Part shown: in pieces, positions 12,912 through 20,917 of the stretch
How positions within the stretch are numbered: the stretch's first letter is position 1
Layout of the letters: the number at the start of each line of letters is the position of its first letter
DNA from: Mycobacterium sp.
GTDB lineage: Bacteria > Actinomycetota > Actinomycetes > Mycobacteriales > Mycobacteriaceae
Length of the DNA: 20,917 bases
NCBI GenBank assembly: GCA_025965815.1
Contig: JAOPWF010000470.1
Coordinates: 1 to 20,917, forward strand
Reading direction: 5' to 3'
Translations under genes and position numbers: made by a program
Notes under the pieces: generated by a model
Seen by the model: only the letters and a program-made list of their open reading frames with translations
The model's database searches: none
Told to the model about the DNA's origin: nothing

Positions 12912-14342
12912 TTAGACCCCGCGCTCGACGGGCAGCATCCCGCGGTCGACGGCGGCAACCATCGCGGCGTGGTCGGCTTCGGTCTGGTCGGCGTAGCGCC
13001 GTGCGAATGTGCACAGCGCCTTGTCCACCCGCTCCGAGCGGCCCATGTAACCGGAGATCATCGAGGCGCCGCTGGTCCGGGCGTGTCCCTTGGCCAGAAG
13101 CTGACCCACCACACCCGCGTAGTCGGTCAGAGCAGCCGCGTCCATCGCGTCCAGCGGGATGGTGCCCTTCATGTTCCGGAACTGCCGCACGTAGTACTGC
13201 CGCCCGTCCATCGTTGTCCAGCCCAGCAATGGGTCGCTCACCGTCTGCAGTGCCTGCTGGTACTCCACCACCCGCTGGCCCTGATGAGCGTGCCACGCCG
13301 ACTCGCCGTGCACGTAGTGCGCCAGCACCGACCGGCGGGCCTGCTTGAGCTGCAGGAATACCACGTCCTCTGCCGAGGAACCCTCCAGCAGCGCAACGTA
13401 AGCGCGCAGCCCGACACTTCCCACCCCGACGACCTTGTGCGCGACATCGACCAGGGTGTAGCCGCCCAGCACACGCCGCCAATGCGGGGAAAGGGTTTGC
13501 AGGTACTCGTCGAGTGACTCGGCGAGCAAGTCTGCCTCCTGCTCCGGGAGCCGAGTGATCAGTGGCGGTTCCTCGACGATTTTCCGGACGCCGTCCACCT
13601 CGCGGGTGAACCGGGGCAGCGCGCGGTCGCTGGTGCGGTTACGCGCCCGCTTGGCCGAGCGCGCAACCTCTTCCTGCAGCGGACCGGCCGCCTCGTCGGC
13701 CAGCCGATCGACATCCAGGCGGACGAACGAGCGCGAGAAGAGCGGCTGGTCAGCTAGCCGGCGAAGCTCCTGGCGGTAGGTGGCGACACAGGACCGCACC
13801 GACGCGCCGCACTGCTCCTCGGAGGCCCCGTTCTGGCGACCAGCAACCCAGATGCTGGCGACCAACCGCCGCAGGTCCCACTCCCAGCCGCCCGGGTGGG
13901 CCTCGTCGAAGTCGTTCAGATCGATCACCAGATCCCGCTCGGGCGAGGCGTAGAACCCGAAGTTGCCCAGGTGGCAGTCACCGCAGACGACCGGGGTGAT
14001 ACCCGTGGATGGCAACAGCGCGACGTCCTCGGCCATCACCACGGCGCTGCCGCGCAGAAAGCCGTACGGCGAGGCGATCATGCGCCCGACCCGCACCGGG
14101 ATGAGGCGGTCCGCCCTGCCCTGGTGGCTGGTCATGATCTGTTCGATCGGGTCGGGCCGGTCGGAGGGTGGTGTCCAGTCGGCCAGCGAACGCCGGGGCA
14201 CCCGCTTGCGCAGACTCTTGCCGAGGGCGTAGCGCTCGGCCCGTGTGACCGGTCGCTGCCGCAGCGACTGATAGGCACTACCGTCGGCCTCCGCGAGTAC
14301 GGTGTGCCCGCTGGTCGCGCCGCCCGGTGCGATGCCGTTCAT
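12912..14342 (-). CDS. DUF2252 family protein (kinase-like fold)
   Basis: A 476-residue protein matching DUF2252. Visible family signatures are RVGRMIASPYGFLRGSA (84-100), VVCGDCHLGNFGFYASP (118-134) and VIDLNDFDEAHPGGWEWDL (139-157). GDCHLGNFG followed by D-x-N-D-F-D resembles the catalytic HGD.H.GN and metal-binding Asp motifs of aminoglycoside/choline-type phosphotransferases, so a phosphotransferase role is plausible but unproven. The C-terminal part contains LLAKGHARTSGASMISGYMG, typical of the family. No signal peptide or membrane segment is seen. The ATG at 14342 has only a weak ribosome binding site. It starts 55 bases after the ROK regulator stop on the same strand and may be expressed with it. 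Confidence 0.9.
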   Translation of the reverse strand: MNGIAPGGATSGHTVLAEADGSAYQSLRQRPVTRAERYALGKSLRKRVPRRSLADWTPPSDRPDPIEQIMTSHQGRADRLIPVRVGRMIASPYGFLRGSAVVMAEDVALLPSTGITPVVCGDCHLGNFGFYASPERDLVIDLNDFDEAHPGGWEWDLRRLVASIWVAGRQNGASEEQCGASVRSCVATYRQELRRLADQPLFSRSFVRLDVDRLADEAAGPLQEEVARSAKRARNRTSDRALPRFTREVDGVRKIVEEPPLITRLPEQEADLLAESLDEYLQTLSPHWRRVLGGYTLVDVAHKVVGVGSVGLRAYVALLEGSSAEDVVFLQLKQARRSVLAHYVHGESAWHAHQGQRVVEYQQALQTVSDPLLGWTTMDGRQYYVRQFRNMKGTIPLDAMDAAALTDYAGVVGQLLAKGHARTSGASMISGYMGRSERVDKALCTFARRYADQTEADHAAMVAAVDRGMLPVERGV

Positions 14343-14397
14343 GTTCGATGATGTTACGACGCTTGTTCAGCCCGAGATAGTGTCAAAGCCGATGCTG

Positions 14398-15582
14398 TTA
14401 GAGCGCGGCATCGACTGCGCGGGTACTCAATACGTCATCCAAGATCATTGCGGCGCTGCCGATTACGCCGGACTGGTCGCCGTGGGTGGACGGCAGTATC
14501 TGGAGTTCGCGGGTAGCCAGGGCGGTTGCGTTGCCGTACACGGTTTCCCGTAGACCGGCCACAAGGATGTCGTAGGCCTTCGACATGTCCCCGGCGATGA
14601 CCAGTGCTTCGGGATTGAGCAGATTGACGGCGCCCGCGAGTACCTCGCCGATGTGGCGCCCACTTTCCCGGATCAGCCGCCGGGCTTCCGGGTCGCCGCC
14701 GAGGGCGAGGTCTACGAGGTCGCGGATGTGTCCCACGCCGCGCCCTTGCTGCTGCATGGTGCGGACGAGGGCCCAGCCTCCGGCGATTGCCTCGAGGCAG
14801 CCGGTGTCGCCGCAGCGGCAGGCGACTCCGGCGGCGGCCGGAATCTTGGTGTGCCCGAATTCGCCTGCACCGCCGACGGATCCCCGTTGGAGCACGCCGC
14901 CGGCGACGATGCCGGCACCCAGGCCGGTCGAGGCCTTGATGAGGAGCATGTCGTCGAAACGGTCACGCTGCCCGCGCCGCTCGGACAGCACGATCACGTT
15001 GGCGTCATTGTCGAGCAGGATCGGGGCGGTAGTGAGCTCGCGTAGAAAAGGCGGCAACGGGATGCCGTCCCATCCGCTCATGGTCGGCGAGTCCAGGCTG
15101 CATCCGCGGCTGGTGTCTGCCGTCCCTGGAATGCTCAAGCCCACGCCGAGGACTTCGTTGAGTCGGCGGCCCGTCTCGTCCAGCAGCGCTTCGAGGCGTT
15201 TGGCGATGTCAGGCATCAGTTCGTGGGGGCCGATGCCGATCTCCTGATCGACGTCGGCCAGCGTCAGCACCTCCCCGGCGAGGTTGCAGACACCGAGTTG
15301 GGTGCGGCTCCTGCCGATGGCGGCGGCGAGGACAACGCCGGCATCGGAGTTGAACATGAGCCGTGCCGGTGGTCGGCCGCCGGTGGAGGGCGCTTCCGCC
15401 CGCTCGAGCACGAGGCCGCGTGCCTGCAGCGCAGACACCCGGGCGGCGACCGCCGTACGGGACAGCCCGGTGAGACGACCCACTTCGGCCCGGGTGGTCA
15501 CAGCTCCGTCACGAATCAAGCCGAACACCTCACCTGCGGATGCAGGCGACGTTGACCTGCGTGACATGCGCATATACGCCAT
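14398..15582 (-). CDS. ROK-family transcriptional regulator (likely controls zwf-edd-eda)
   Basis: A 394-residue repressor-type ROK protein. A winged HTH covers about residues 15-65 (GLIRDGAVTTRAEVGRLTGL, then SRTAVAARVSALQARGLV, then GGRPPARL). The ROK sugar-binding domain follows: DNDANV (191-196), ASTGLGAGIVAGG (217-229), EFGH (241-244) and the zinc motif CRCGDTGCLE (255-264). The ATP-binding Asp-x-Gly-x-Thr of ROK kinases is replaced by AAAIGRSRTQLG, so it is a regulator rather than a sugar kinase. It is divergent from zwf-edd-eda with a 135-base gap containing inverted repeats, so it probably represses that operon in response to a sugar or sugar phosphate. ATGs at codons 4 and 6 are alternative starts. 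No clear ribosome binding site precedes any of them, and a possible -10 (TACAGT, complement of 15597-15602) would put the transcript start within about ten bases of the ATG. Confidence 0.92.
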   Translation of the reverse strand: MAYMRMSRRSTSPASAGEVFGLIRDGAVTTRAEVGRLTGLSRTAVAARVSALQARGLVLERAEAPSTGGRPPARLMFNSDAGVVLAAAIGRSRTQLGVCNLAGEVLTLADVDQEIGIGPHELMPDIAKRLEALLDETGRRLNEVLGVGLSIPGTADTSRGCSLDSPTMSGWDGIPLPPFLRELTTAPILLDNDANVIVLSERRGQRDRFDDMLLIKASTGLGAGIVAGGVLQRGSVGGAGEFGHTKIPAAAGVACRCGDTGCLEAIAGGWALVRTMQQQGRGVGHIRDLVDLALGGDPEARRLIRESGRHIGEVLAGAVNLLNPEALVIAGDMSKAYDILVAGLRETVYGNATALATRELQILPSTHGDQSGVIGSAAMILDDVLSTRAVDAAL

Positions 15583-15585
15583 TCA

Positions 15586-15629
15586 ACCAACTAGTTACTG
15601 TACTGGCAAGCCCTCAAGTTGACCAACTT
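15586..15629. promoter_or_regulatory. Candidate ROK operator sites in the ROK/zwf intergenic region
   Basis: AAGTTG-AC-CAACTT at 15616-15629 is a perfect 14-base inverted repeat. AACTAGTT at 15589-15596 is a perfect 8-base palindrome. Both are entered by the shared heptamer ACCAACT, at 15586-15592 and 15622-15628, exactly 36 bp apart. Two similar sites between divergent genes suit a dimeric repressor that controls both directions. Confidence 0.6.
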
Positions 15630-15647
15630 TTACCTTAGAAGTACGTA
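15619..15647 (+). promoter_or_regulatory. Candidate promoter of the zwf-edd-eda operon
   Basis: TTGACC (15619-15624) is a good -35 element, 17 bp from TACGTA (15642-15647), a poor -10. The -35 lies inside the 14-base inverted repeat, so a bound repressor would block it. A transcript would start near 15654, leaving a leader of about 64 bases. Confidence 0.4.
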
Positions 15648-15687
15648 AGTTCGCTTGCAACGCCGCAGAACTCTCCCTACGCTTCGA

Positions 15688-15713
15688 CTGACAGACCCGA
15701 CATATGTCAGGAG
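15688..15713 (+). promoter_or_regulatory. Leader hairpin and ribosome binding site of zwf
   Basis: CTGACA (15688-15693) and TGTCAG (15705-15710) are perfect complements, with an 11-base loop. The right arm overlaps the first two bases of the ribosome binding site AGGAG (15709-15713), which sits four bases from the ATG at 15718. The palindrome GACATATGTC (15699-15708) overlaps it. The site decides the zwf start. The hairpin could modulate translation or be a protein site. Confidence 0.4.
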
Positions 15714-15717
15714 ATTC

Positions 15718-17196
15718 ATGTCGCCCGCGAACCCCGTGGCACCTTGTGACTTCGTTGTTTTCGGCGGAACCGGCGACCTCGCCGTCCGCAAACTTCTACC
15801 CGCGCTCTATCTGCGTGACCGGGATGGCCAACTACCTGCAGAAACCCGCATCATCGCAGCGTCGCGCTCCGGGCTGGACGCCGCCGGTTACCGCGACAAA
15901 GTGCGCGGCGAGTTGAGCCGCTTTGTCTCTGACGACGCTCTCGACCCGCAGACACTCGATCGCTTTCTCGCCCGGCTGGATTACGCGAGTATCGACTTCG
16001 CCGACTCAGATGACTGGTATCCGCTGACCACGCTGCTACCTGGGGACCCCGGCAAGGTCCGCGTGTTCTACCTTGCCTGCGCCCCGAGTTTGTTCGGTCC
16101 GATTTCGGCGCATCTGGCCACCCACAAGCTGGTCGACGCATCGTCGCGGGTGGTGCTGGAGAAGCCGATCGGCCAGGACCTCGCCTCGGCGTGTGCCATC
16201 AACGACGCCGTCGGAGCGGTCTTCGAGGAATCCCAGATTTTCCGCATCGACCACTACCTGGGCAAGGAAAGTGTGCAGAACCTGCTCGTAACGAGGTTCG
16301 CCAACACCTTCCTTGAACCGCTGTGGAACTCGAGCTGGATCGACCACGTGCAGATCACGGTCGCCGAATCGCTTGGTGTGGGGACCCGCGGCGGATACTA
16401 CGACAACTCCGGCGCGCTCCGCGACATGGTGCAGAACCATCTGCTACAGATGCTATGCCTGGTTGCGATGGAACCGCCGACGTATGTCGACCGGGAAACC
16501 GTCCGCGACGAGAAGCTCAAGGTCCTGCAGGCGCTCAAGCCCATGACACCGCAGGACGTGGAGCGCTGCGCCGTCGCCGGCCAGTACGCGCCGGGTCTGG
16601 TCGACGGGGCCGCCGCCGCCGCCTACAAGGAGGACGCGGAGAACCCCGACAGCCGCACCGAAACCTTCGCCGCGGTGAAGGCCGAGGTGCGCAACTGGCG
16701 CTGGGCCGGGGTGCCGTTCTACCTACGGACCGGTAAGCGGATGGAACAGCGCTGCTCGGAGATCGTGATCCAGTTCAAACCCGTTCCGCATCCAATGTTC
16801 CCAGACAGCGACGGCGCCAGCGAGCCCAACAAGCTGGTCATCCAGTTGCAGCCCAAGGAGGGCATGCGCCTGCACATGACCGCTAAGGAACCGGGGCCCG
16901 GTGGCATCCGGCTGAAGCCGGTTTCCTTGGACCTCAACTACACCGAGGCATTTCAACGGCCCTCCCCCGACGCCTACGAGCGCCTTCTGATGGACGTAGT
17001 GCGTGGCAACCCGACGCTGTTCATGCGCCGTGACGAAGTCGAAGCGGCATGGGCCTGGGTCGAGCCGATCCTGGTCGGCTGGAAAGCCTCCAAGCGGGGC
17101 CCACGACGGTATGCGGCAGGAACCAGCGGTCCCACCGATGCGACCACCCTCATCGAGCGCGACGGCCGTGCCTGGCATGAAGGAGAAGCACCATGA
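15718..17196 (+). CDS. zwf: Glucose-6-phosphate 1-dehydrogenase
   Basis: A 492-residue enzyme oxidising glucose 6-phosphate to 6-phosphogluconolactone with NAD(P)+. The nucleotide-binding motif is [14 protein letters not shown] (13-26). EKPIG (148-152) is conserved, and the active-site signature RIDHYLGKE (176-184) contains the catalytic His179 and substrate-binding Lys183. Later family segments are [16 protein letters not shown] and a C-terminal [17 protein letters not shown] with W-x-W-V-E-P-I. I use ATG 15718 because AGGAG lies just upstream; the frame is open to a TTG at 15655, which would add 21 unlikely residues. It is the first gene of zwf-edd-eda, overlapping edd by four bases (ATGA). 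Because edd and eda follow, it mainly feeds the Entner-Doudoroff route here. Mycobacteria often have a second zwf in a pentose-phosphate cluster, so this may be a paralogue. Confidence 0.96.
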   Translation: MSPANPVAPCDFVVFGGTGDLAVRKLLPALYLRDRDGQLPAETRIIAASRSGLDAAGYRDKVRGELSRFVSDDALDPQTLDRFLARLDYASIDFADSDDWYPLTTLLPGDPGKVRVFYLACAPSLFGPISAHLATHKLVDASSRVVLEKPIGQDLASACAINDAVGAVFEESQIFRIDHYLGKESVQNLLVTRFANTFLEPLWNSSWIDHVQITVAESLGVGTRGGYYDNSGALRDMVQNHLLQMLCLVAMEPPTYVDRETVRDEKLKVLQALKPMTPQDVERCAVAGQYAPGLVDGAAAAAYKEDAENPDSRTETFAAVKAEVRNWRWAGVPFYLRTGKRMEQRCSEIVIQFKPVPHPMFPDSDGASEPNKLVIQLQPKEGMRLHMTAKEPGPGGIRLKPVSLDLNYTEAFQRPSPDAYERLLMDVVRGNPTLFMRRDEVEAAWAWVEPILVGWKASKRGPRRYAAGTSGPTDATTLIERDGRAWHEGEAP

Positions 17197-19025
17197 GCAT
17201 CATCCACCCGGTCCTCGAGACCGTGACCGATCGCATCACCGCACGAAGTAGCGCACCCCGCGCCGCTTACCTGCAACAGATCCGCCAAGCGGGCGACCGT
17301 GGCCCGGCGCGCGGCCGCCTGGCCTGCGCGAACCTGGCACACGGCTTCGCCGCCTCCGGCAAAACTGACAAGAACGCCCTGCGGGGCATGGTCAAGCCCA
17401 ACATCGCGATCGTGTCGGCGTACAACGACATGCTGTCCGCGCACAAACCGTTCGAGACCTTTCCCGCCCAACTCAAACAGGCGGTACTCGAGGCCGGCGG
17501 CATCGCACAGTTTGCCGGTGGCGTCCCGGCGATGTGTGACGGCATCACCCAGGGCCGCGACGGCATGCAACTGTCGCTGTTCAGCCGCGACGTGATCGCG
17601 ATGTCCACCGCGATTGCGCTGTCGCATGACATGTTCGACGCCGCGTTGATGCTCGGCGTGTGCGACAAGATCGTGCCCGGAATGCTAATCGGCGCCTTGG
17701 CTTTCGGGCACCTGCCCACGGTGTTCGTCCCGGCCGGCCCGATGACCTCCGGCCTGCCAAACGGTGAGAAGGCCAGGGTCCGGCAGCTCTACGCCGAGAA
17801 CAAGATCGGACGCGACGAGCTGCTCGACGCCGAGGCCGCGTCGTATCACGGCAGCGGAACATGCACGTTCTTCGGCACCGCCAACTCCAATCAACTACTG
17901 ATGGAAGTGATGGGCCTGCACCTGCCCGGTTCGAGCTTCGTCAACCCCGGCACACCGCTGCGCACAGCGCTCACCGCCGAAGCCGGCCGCCAGGTCACCG
18001 GACTCACCGCCCTGGGCGAGGACTACACCCCGGTCGGCGAGATGATCGACGAACGCGCGATCGTCAACGGCTGCGTCGCGCTGCTCGCCACAGGCGGCTC
18101 GACCAACCACACCATGCACCTGGTCGCTATCGCGCAAGCGGCCGGAATCACATTGACCTGGAACGACATTTCCGAACTGTCGTCGGTCATTCCGCTGCTG
18201 GCCCGGATCTATCCCAACGGCAGTGCGGACGTGAACCACTTCCACGCCGCCGGCGGGCTCGGCTTCACTATCGCCTCACTGCTGGATGCCGGCCTTTTGC
18301 ATGAGGACGTGCAGACCGTGGTCGGCCCCGGATTGCGCCGCTACACCCAAGAACCCAAACTCGACGGGAACGGCGTGATGTGGCTGGACGGCACCACGAT
18401 GAGCCACGACACCTCGGTGCTGCGCGGTGTGGAGGAGCCCTTCGACACCGACGGCGGGCTGAAAACCCTTGCGGGCAATCTCGGTTCGTGTGTGATCAAG
18501 ACATCGGCGGTCAAACGCGAACACCGCATGATCACCGCGCCTGCCGTCGTCTTCGATGACCAGGCCGACTTCCTCGCAGCGTTCGAGGCCGGCGAGTTGG
18601 ATGGCGATCTGGTCGCGGTACTGCGCTATCAGGGTCCCCGCGCGATCGGGATGCCCGAATTGCACAAGCTGACCCCGGCACTGGGTGTGCTGCAGGACCG
18701 CGGTCACCGGGTCGCGCTGGTGACCGACGGCAGAATGTCCGGAGCGTCCGGAAAGGTGCCGGCCGCAATTCATCTCACCCCGGAAGCCGCCACGGGCGGT
18801 CCACTGGCGCGGGTGCGCAACGGTGACACCATCACCGTCGACGCCGTGTCCGGCACCCTGACGCTGCACGTCCCGGATGACGAGTTCGCCGCCCGCACCC
18901 CGACCGGGCGCGCACCCAGCGCCCGCGAATCGGTGGGTACCGGACGTGAATTGTTCGCCAGCATGCGCGCCGCCGTGGGTCCCGCGGACCAGGGCGCCAG
19001 TGTCTTCCCCGCCTACGTCGCGTGA
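17193..19025 (+). CDS. edd: 6-phosphogluconate dehydratase
   Basis: A 610-residue IlvD/Edd-family iron-sulfur dehydratase converting 6-phosphogluconate to 2-keto-3-deoxy-6-phosphogluconate. Cluster and active-site motifs are visible: [11 protein letters not shown] (111-121), [10 protein letters not shown] (155-164) and [13 protein letters not shown] (221-233), with Cys157 and Cys224 the likely cluster ligands. [19 protein letters not shown] near the C-terminus is the conserved family ending. The length (~600 residues) and the N-terminal extension are those of Edd rather than IlvD (~560), and the position between zwf and eda settles the function. The ATG overlaps the zwf stop (ATGA), so the two are translationally coupled. 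Confidence 0.96.
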   Translation: MSIIHPVLETVTDRITARSSAPRAAYLQQIRQAGDRGPARGRLACANLAHGFAASGKTDKNALRGMVKPNIAIVSAYNDMLSAHKPFETFPAQLKQAVLEAGGIAQFAGGVPAMCDGITQGRDGMQLSLFSRDVIAMSTAIALSHDMFDAALMLGVCDKIVPGMLIGALAFGHLPTVFVPAGPMTSGLPNGEKARVRQLYAENKIGRDELLDAEAASYHGSGTCTFFGTANSNQLLMEVMGLHLPGSSFVNPGTPLRTALTAEAGRQVTGLTALGEDYTPVGEMIDERAIVNGCVALLATGGSTNHTMHLVAIAQAAGITLTWNDISELSSVIPLLARIYPNGSADVNHFHAAGGLGFTIASLLDAGLLHEDVQTVVGPGLRRYTQEPKLDGNGVMWLDGTTMSHDTSVLRGVEEPFDTDGGLKTLAGNLGSCVIKTSAVKREHRMITAPAVVFDDQADFLAAFEAGELDGDLVAVLRYQGPRAIGMPELHKLTPALGVLQDRGHRVALVTDGRMSGASGKVPAAIHLTPEAATGGPLARVRNGDTITVDAVSGTLTLHVPDDEFAARTPTGRAPSARESVGTGRELFASMRAAVGPADQGASVFPAYVA

Positions 19026-19042
19026 AACCTGAGGAGAAATCA

Positions 19043-19657
19043 ATGACCGAATCACTGCTCAACCGTGTCCCTGTCATCCCCGTTGTCGTGGTCGATGACG
19101 TCGACCACGCCGTCCCGATCGCCCGTGCACTGGTGGCCGGCGGGCTGCCGGTCATCGAGCTGACACTGCGGACCCCGGTGGCGCTGGACGCCATCGAGCG
19201 CATCGCCGGTGAGGTGCCCGAGATCTTCCTGGGAGCGGGCACCATCGTCGAAGCTGGCCAAGCTAAACAAGCGGCAGCAGCGGGCGCGCAGTTCCTCGTC
19301 TCGCCCGGCAGTACGCGGACCCTGCTCGGCGCCATGACCGATACCGGACTCCCGCATCTGCCCGGTGTGGCCACGGTGTCGGAAATCCTGACCGCACTCG
19401 AGGCCGGATACACCGAGCTCAAGTTCTTCCCGGCCGAGGCCGCGGGCGGGGCGAACTACCTGAAGTCGGTCAGCTCACCGATCCCCGCGGCGCGGTTCTG
19501 CCCGACCGGCGGCATCTCCACCGCGAACGCCGCCCAATATTTGGCGTTGCCGAACGTGGGGTGCGTCGGAGGCTCCTGGATCACACCGTCCGACGTTGTC
19601 GCAGAGCAGAATTGGGCGCGCGTCACCGACCTGGCTGCCGCCGCCGCGTCGCTCTGA
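19043..19657 (+). CDS. eda: KDPG aldolase (2-dehydro-3-deoxy-phosphogluconate aldolase)
   Basis: A 204-residue class I aldolase that cleaves KDPG to pyruvate and glyceraldehyde 3-phosphate, the last step of the Entner-Doudoroff pathway. Catalytic features are VIELTLRTP (Glu39 as general acid/base), FLGAGTIVE, FLVSPGS, the Schiff-base lysine in ELKFFPAEAAGG (Lys127), and the phosphate-binding FCPTGGIS and CVGGSW. The ATG at 19043 has GAGGAG seven bases upstream. A GTG at 19022 in the same frame overlaps the edd stop and adds only KPEEKS-type residues that are really the ribosome binding site. The gap to edd is 17 bases, so it is the third gene of the operon. Confidence 0.96.
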   Translation: MTESLLNRVPVIPVVVVDDVDHAVPIARALVAGGLPVIELTLRTPVALDAIERIAGEVPEIFLGAGTIVEAGQAKQAAAAGAQFLVSPGSTRTLLGAMTDTGLPHLPGVATVSEILTALEAGYTELKFFPAEAAGGANYLKSVSSPIPAARFCPTGGISTANAAQYLALPNVGCVGGSWITPSDVVAEQNWARVTDLAAAAASL

Positions 19658-19708
19658 CGTCAGCGCCGAAACTTCTCTGACTCGCGCGAACAGGTACGGA
19701 GACGGGCG

Positions 19709-20206
19709 ATGAACAAGAAAGCCACTGCTATCATTGGTGCATCAACGTTCACGTTGCTCGTAGGCTGCGGGGTCGCTGAGACTCCCAGCCCCAGCGCATC
19801 GCAGGGACAAGAAGCCCGTGACGGCAAGCTCGGTTTCACGGTGACGGATGTGTCTCACGTTGATTCCGTCGGTGACCCTTATGACCCATTCGCCTATCAG
19901 CAGGCCCACGGCGTCTTCGAAGTTATCCGCATTAAGGTCCGCAACGTCGGTAACGAGTCGCATTCTTTCGATGCGTTCGCTCAAAAGCTGGTAATCAACG
20001 GCAAACAGTTTCACTACAACCTGGACGCGTCAGAAAACGTCGACACGAAGGTGACCCACACGGTCAGCCTCAACCCGAGCCTGCAGTCCGACGCGGTGGT
20101 GGTATTCGACGTTCCCCCGGGCAGTCCACCTGGTGTCCTGGAAGTGCACGATTCGATGTTCTCCGGCGGTGCAAACATCGACCTCACTAGGGCGCCTGGG
20201 CGGTAG
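19709..20206 (+). CDS. Lipoprotein with DUF4352-like domain
   Basis: A 165-residue exported lipoprotein. A lipobox LLVGC puts the lipidated Cys at residue 20, after a short signal peptide (MNKKATAIIGASTFTLLVG). A Ser/Pro/Gln-rich spacer follows, then an all-beta domain at about residues 40-158: KLGFTVTDVSHVDSV, then FEVIRIKVRNVGNESHSFD, LVINGKQFHYN, and VFDVPPGSPPGVLEVHD. This matches the DUF4352 / telokin-like immunoglobulin-fold pattern of many actinobacterial surface lipoproteins. The ligand is unknown. GGAG lies seven bases before the ATG. It is 51 bases after eda on the same strand; whether it belongs to the operon is unclear. Confidence 0.85.
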   Translation: MNKKATAIIGASTFTLLVGCGVAETPSPSASQGQEARDGKLGFTVTDVSHVDSVGDPYDPFAYQQAHGVFEVIRIKVRNVGNESHSFDAFAQKLVINGKQFHYNLDASENVDTKVTHTVSLNPSLQSDAVVVFDVPPGSPPGVLEVHDSMFSGGANIDLTRAPGR

Positions 20207-20212
20207 TTCACA

Positions 20213-20241
20213 CCATGCGCGAGCATCGCTTTTGAGCATGG
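20213..20241 (+). terminator. Candidate terminator after the lipoprotein gene
   Basis: CCATGC (20213-20218) pairs with GCATGG (20236-20241), and inside it GCGA pairs with TCGC around GCA, leaving a small internal loop TTTTGA on one side. It starts seven bases after the stop codon. No other gene-like signal lies between it and the cutinase start. Confidence 0.45.
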
Positions 20242-20432
20242 TCTCCGCAGGCGACAGCGGCGGTGTCCTCAGGGGGTCCCGGGATATTCTGGCTCTCCAT
20301 TCTGAAGTGTGGGGGTTTGCGTCACGCACTCTTCGGGCATGGGTCAGGTGATGGTCGGGATGACCGATGGGTGGTAGAGGTGAACGTCATCAGATTGATC
20401 CAACCTAAGTGGGCCGCGTGCCGGTGGTCGAT

Positions 20433-20917
20433 GTGAGCCCACGCCACATCACTCGTTTCCTTGGGGCTGCGGTGGTGGCAGCCTCAGCGCTGCTGAGCAC
20501 ACCGATCGGCATTCCTCCCGCCTCTGCTGATCCGTGCCCCGACGTCGAGGTGGTGTTCGCCCGCGGCACCGGCGAGCCACCTGGCGTTGGCGGGGTTGGG
20601 CAGGCATTCGTCGACTCGCTGCGCTCGCAAGTCGGCGGCAGGTCGCTCGGGGTGTATGCGGTCAACTACCCTGCCAGCAGCGATTTTGCCAACGGCATAG
20701 CTTTCGCCAGCACCGTCGTCGACGGGATTAGGGACGCGGGCGCTCATGTCGAGTCCATGGCGGCGAACTGCCCCAACACCAGGATGGTGCTCGGCGGATA
20801 TTCCCAAGGCGCGGTGGTGGCCGGTTTCGTCACCTCGGCAGTCGTGCCGGATGGAGTCCCTGCGTCAGCTGTGCCCGCGCCGATGCCGCCGGAGGTGGCT
20901 AACCACGTCGCCGCGGT
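20433..20917 (+). CDS. Cutinase-family secreted esterase (partial, runs off the window)
   Basis: The first 161 residues of a cutinase-like serine esterase/lipase. A signal peptide (hydrophobic core [14 protein letters not shown]) ends near PASA-DPCP at residue 33. The mature start [19 protein letters not shown] (33-51) is the conserved N-terminal cutinase motif. [20 protein letters not shown] (112-131) carries the second Cys and the nucleophile Ser124 in G-Y-S-Q-G. Cys35 and Cys113 should form the conserved disulfide. The catalytic Asp and His lie beyond the right edge, so intactness cannot be judged. I choose GTG 20433; GTGs at 20424, 20418 and 20409 are in the same frame before an upstream stop. 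Cutinase-like proteins of mycobacteria act on lipid esters outside the cell. Confidence 0.9.
   Translation, partial: MSPRHITRFLGAAVVAASALLSTPIGIPPASADPCPDVEVVFARGTGEPPGVGGVGQAFVDSLRSQVGGRSLGVYAVNYPASSDFANGIAFASTVVDGIRDAGAHVESMAANCPNTRMVLGGYSQGAVVAGFVTSAVVPDGVPASAVPAPMPPEVANHVAA

Noticed and set aside
12481..13482. Minus-strand open frame of 333 codons spanning the DUF2252 end and the sulfatase start.
   Set aside because: It overlaps two well-supported genes in another frame and its sequence is low-complexity and Arg/Gly-rich.
20280..20410. Possible insertion-sequence end or small gene in front of the cutinase gene.
   Set aside because: No terminal inverted repeat, target duplication or transposase-like residues were found. 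The frames are broken by stops.
1..20917. CRISPR array, toxin-antitoxin pair, prophage or restriction system.
   Set aside because: There are no regularly spaced repeats and no recognisable nuclease, methylase, antitoxin or phage structural genes on either strand.

Overview
The window is GC-rich actinobacterial DNA, most likely from a Mycobacterium or Mycolicibacterium species. The evidence is the gene content: a haemophore-like haem-binding preprotein with one conserved Cys pair, a cutinase, a luciferase-like oxidoreductase of a mycobacterial F420-dependent family, a DUF4239 membrane protein, a GAF-ANTAR regulator and a ~790-residue arylsulfatase. I see no tRNA, rRNA, CRISPR array, phage gene or intact insertion sequence.

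Layout, left to right. At 1-900 there is a possible tail of an upstream gene, a STAS-domain protein with its likely terminator, and the remnant of a zinc-type alcohol dehydrogenase. At 856-3416 an SDR oxidoreductase and a luciferase-like oxidoreductase overlap by 4 bp on the minus strand, opposite a divergent TetR regulator; the short gap between them holds three related inverted-repeat operator candidates. At 3461-3788 lies a collapsed PLP-dependent decarboxylase. At 4263-6457 are a small unknown protein, a GAF-ANTAR regulator and a secreted Het-C/zinc-phospholipase-like protein. At 6534-9319 (minus) are a DUF4239 protein and a DMT exporter (one transcription unit), a small secreted protein with a duplicated cysteine motif, and a haemophore-like protein. 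At 9425-10100 is a badly decayed class C beta-lactamase-like serine hydrolase. At 10278-15582 (minus) are an arylsulfatase, a DUF2252 protein and a ROK-family repressor. At 15718-19657 (plus), divergent from the ROK gene, is a tight zwf-edd-eda operon. The right end holds a DUF4352-like lipoprotein and the 5' part of a cutinase gene.

The best-defined functional unit is ROK regulator plus zwf-edd-eda. It encodes glucose-6-phosphate dehydrogenase, 6-phosphogluconate dehydratase and KDPG aldolase, the Entner-Doudoroff branch except for 6-phosphogluconolactonase, which is not in the window. A 14-bp inverted repeat overlaps the likely -35 element of zwf and is the obvious operator. The second clear regulatory unit is TetR/SDR/LLM with three operator copies.

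The most unusual general feature is gene decay. Three unrelated enzyme genes (alcohol dehydrogenase, PLP decarboxylase, serine hydrolase) survive as remnants with large internal deletions, and two of them also carry frameshifts. The serine hydrolase remnant is in frame with the downstream haemophore gene and could be mis-annotated as one 348-residue protein. I did not find a clear new multi-gene defence or biosynthetic system. The most novel-looking candidates are the Het-C-like secreted protein, the duplicated-cysteine small secreted protein beside the haemophore, and the three-site TetR operator.
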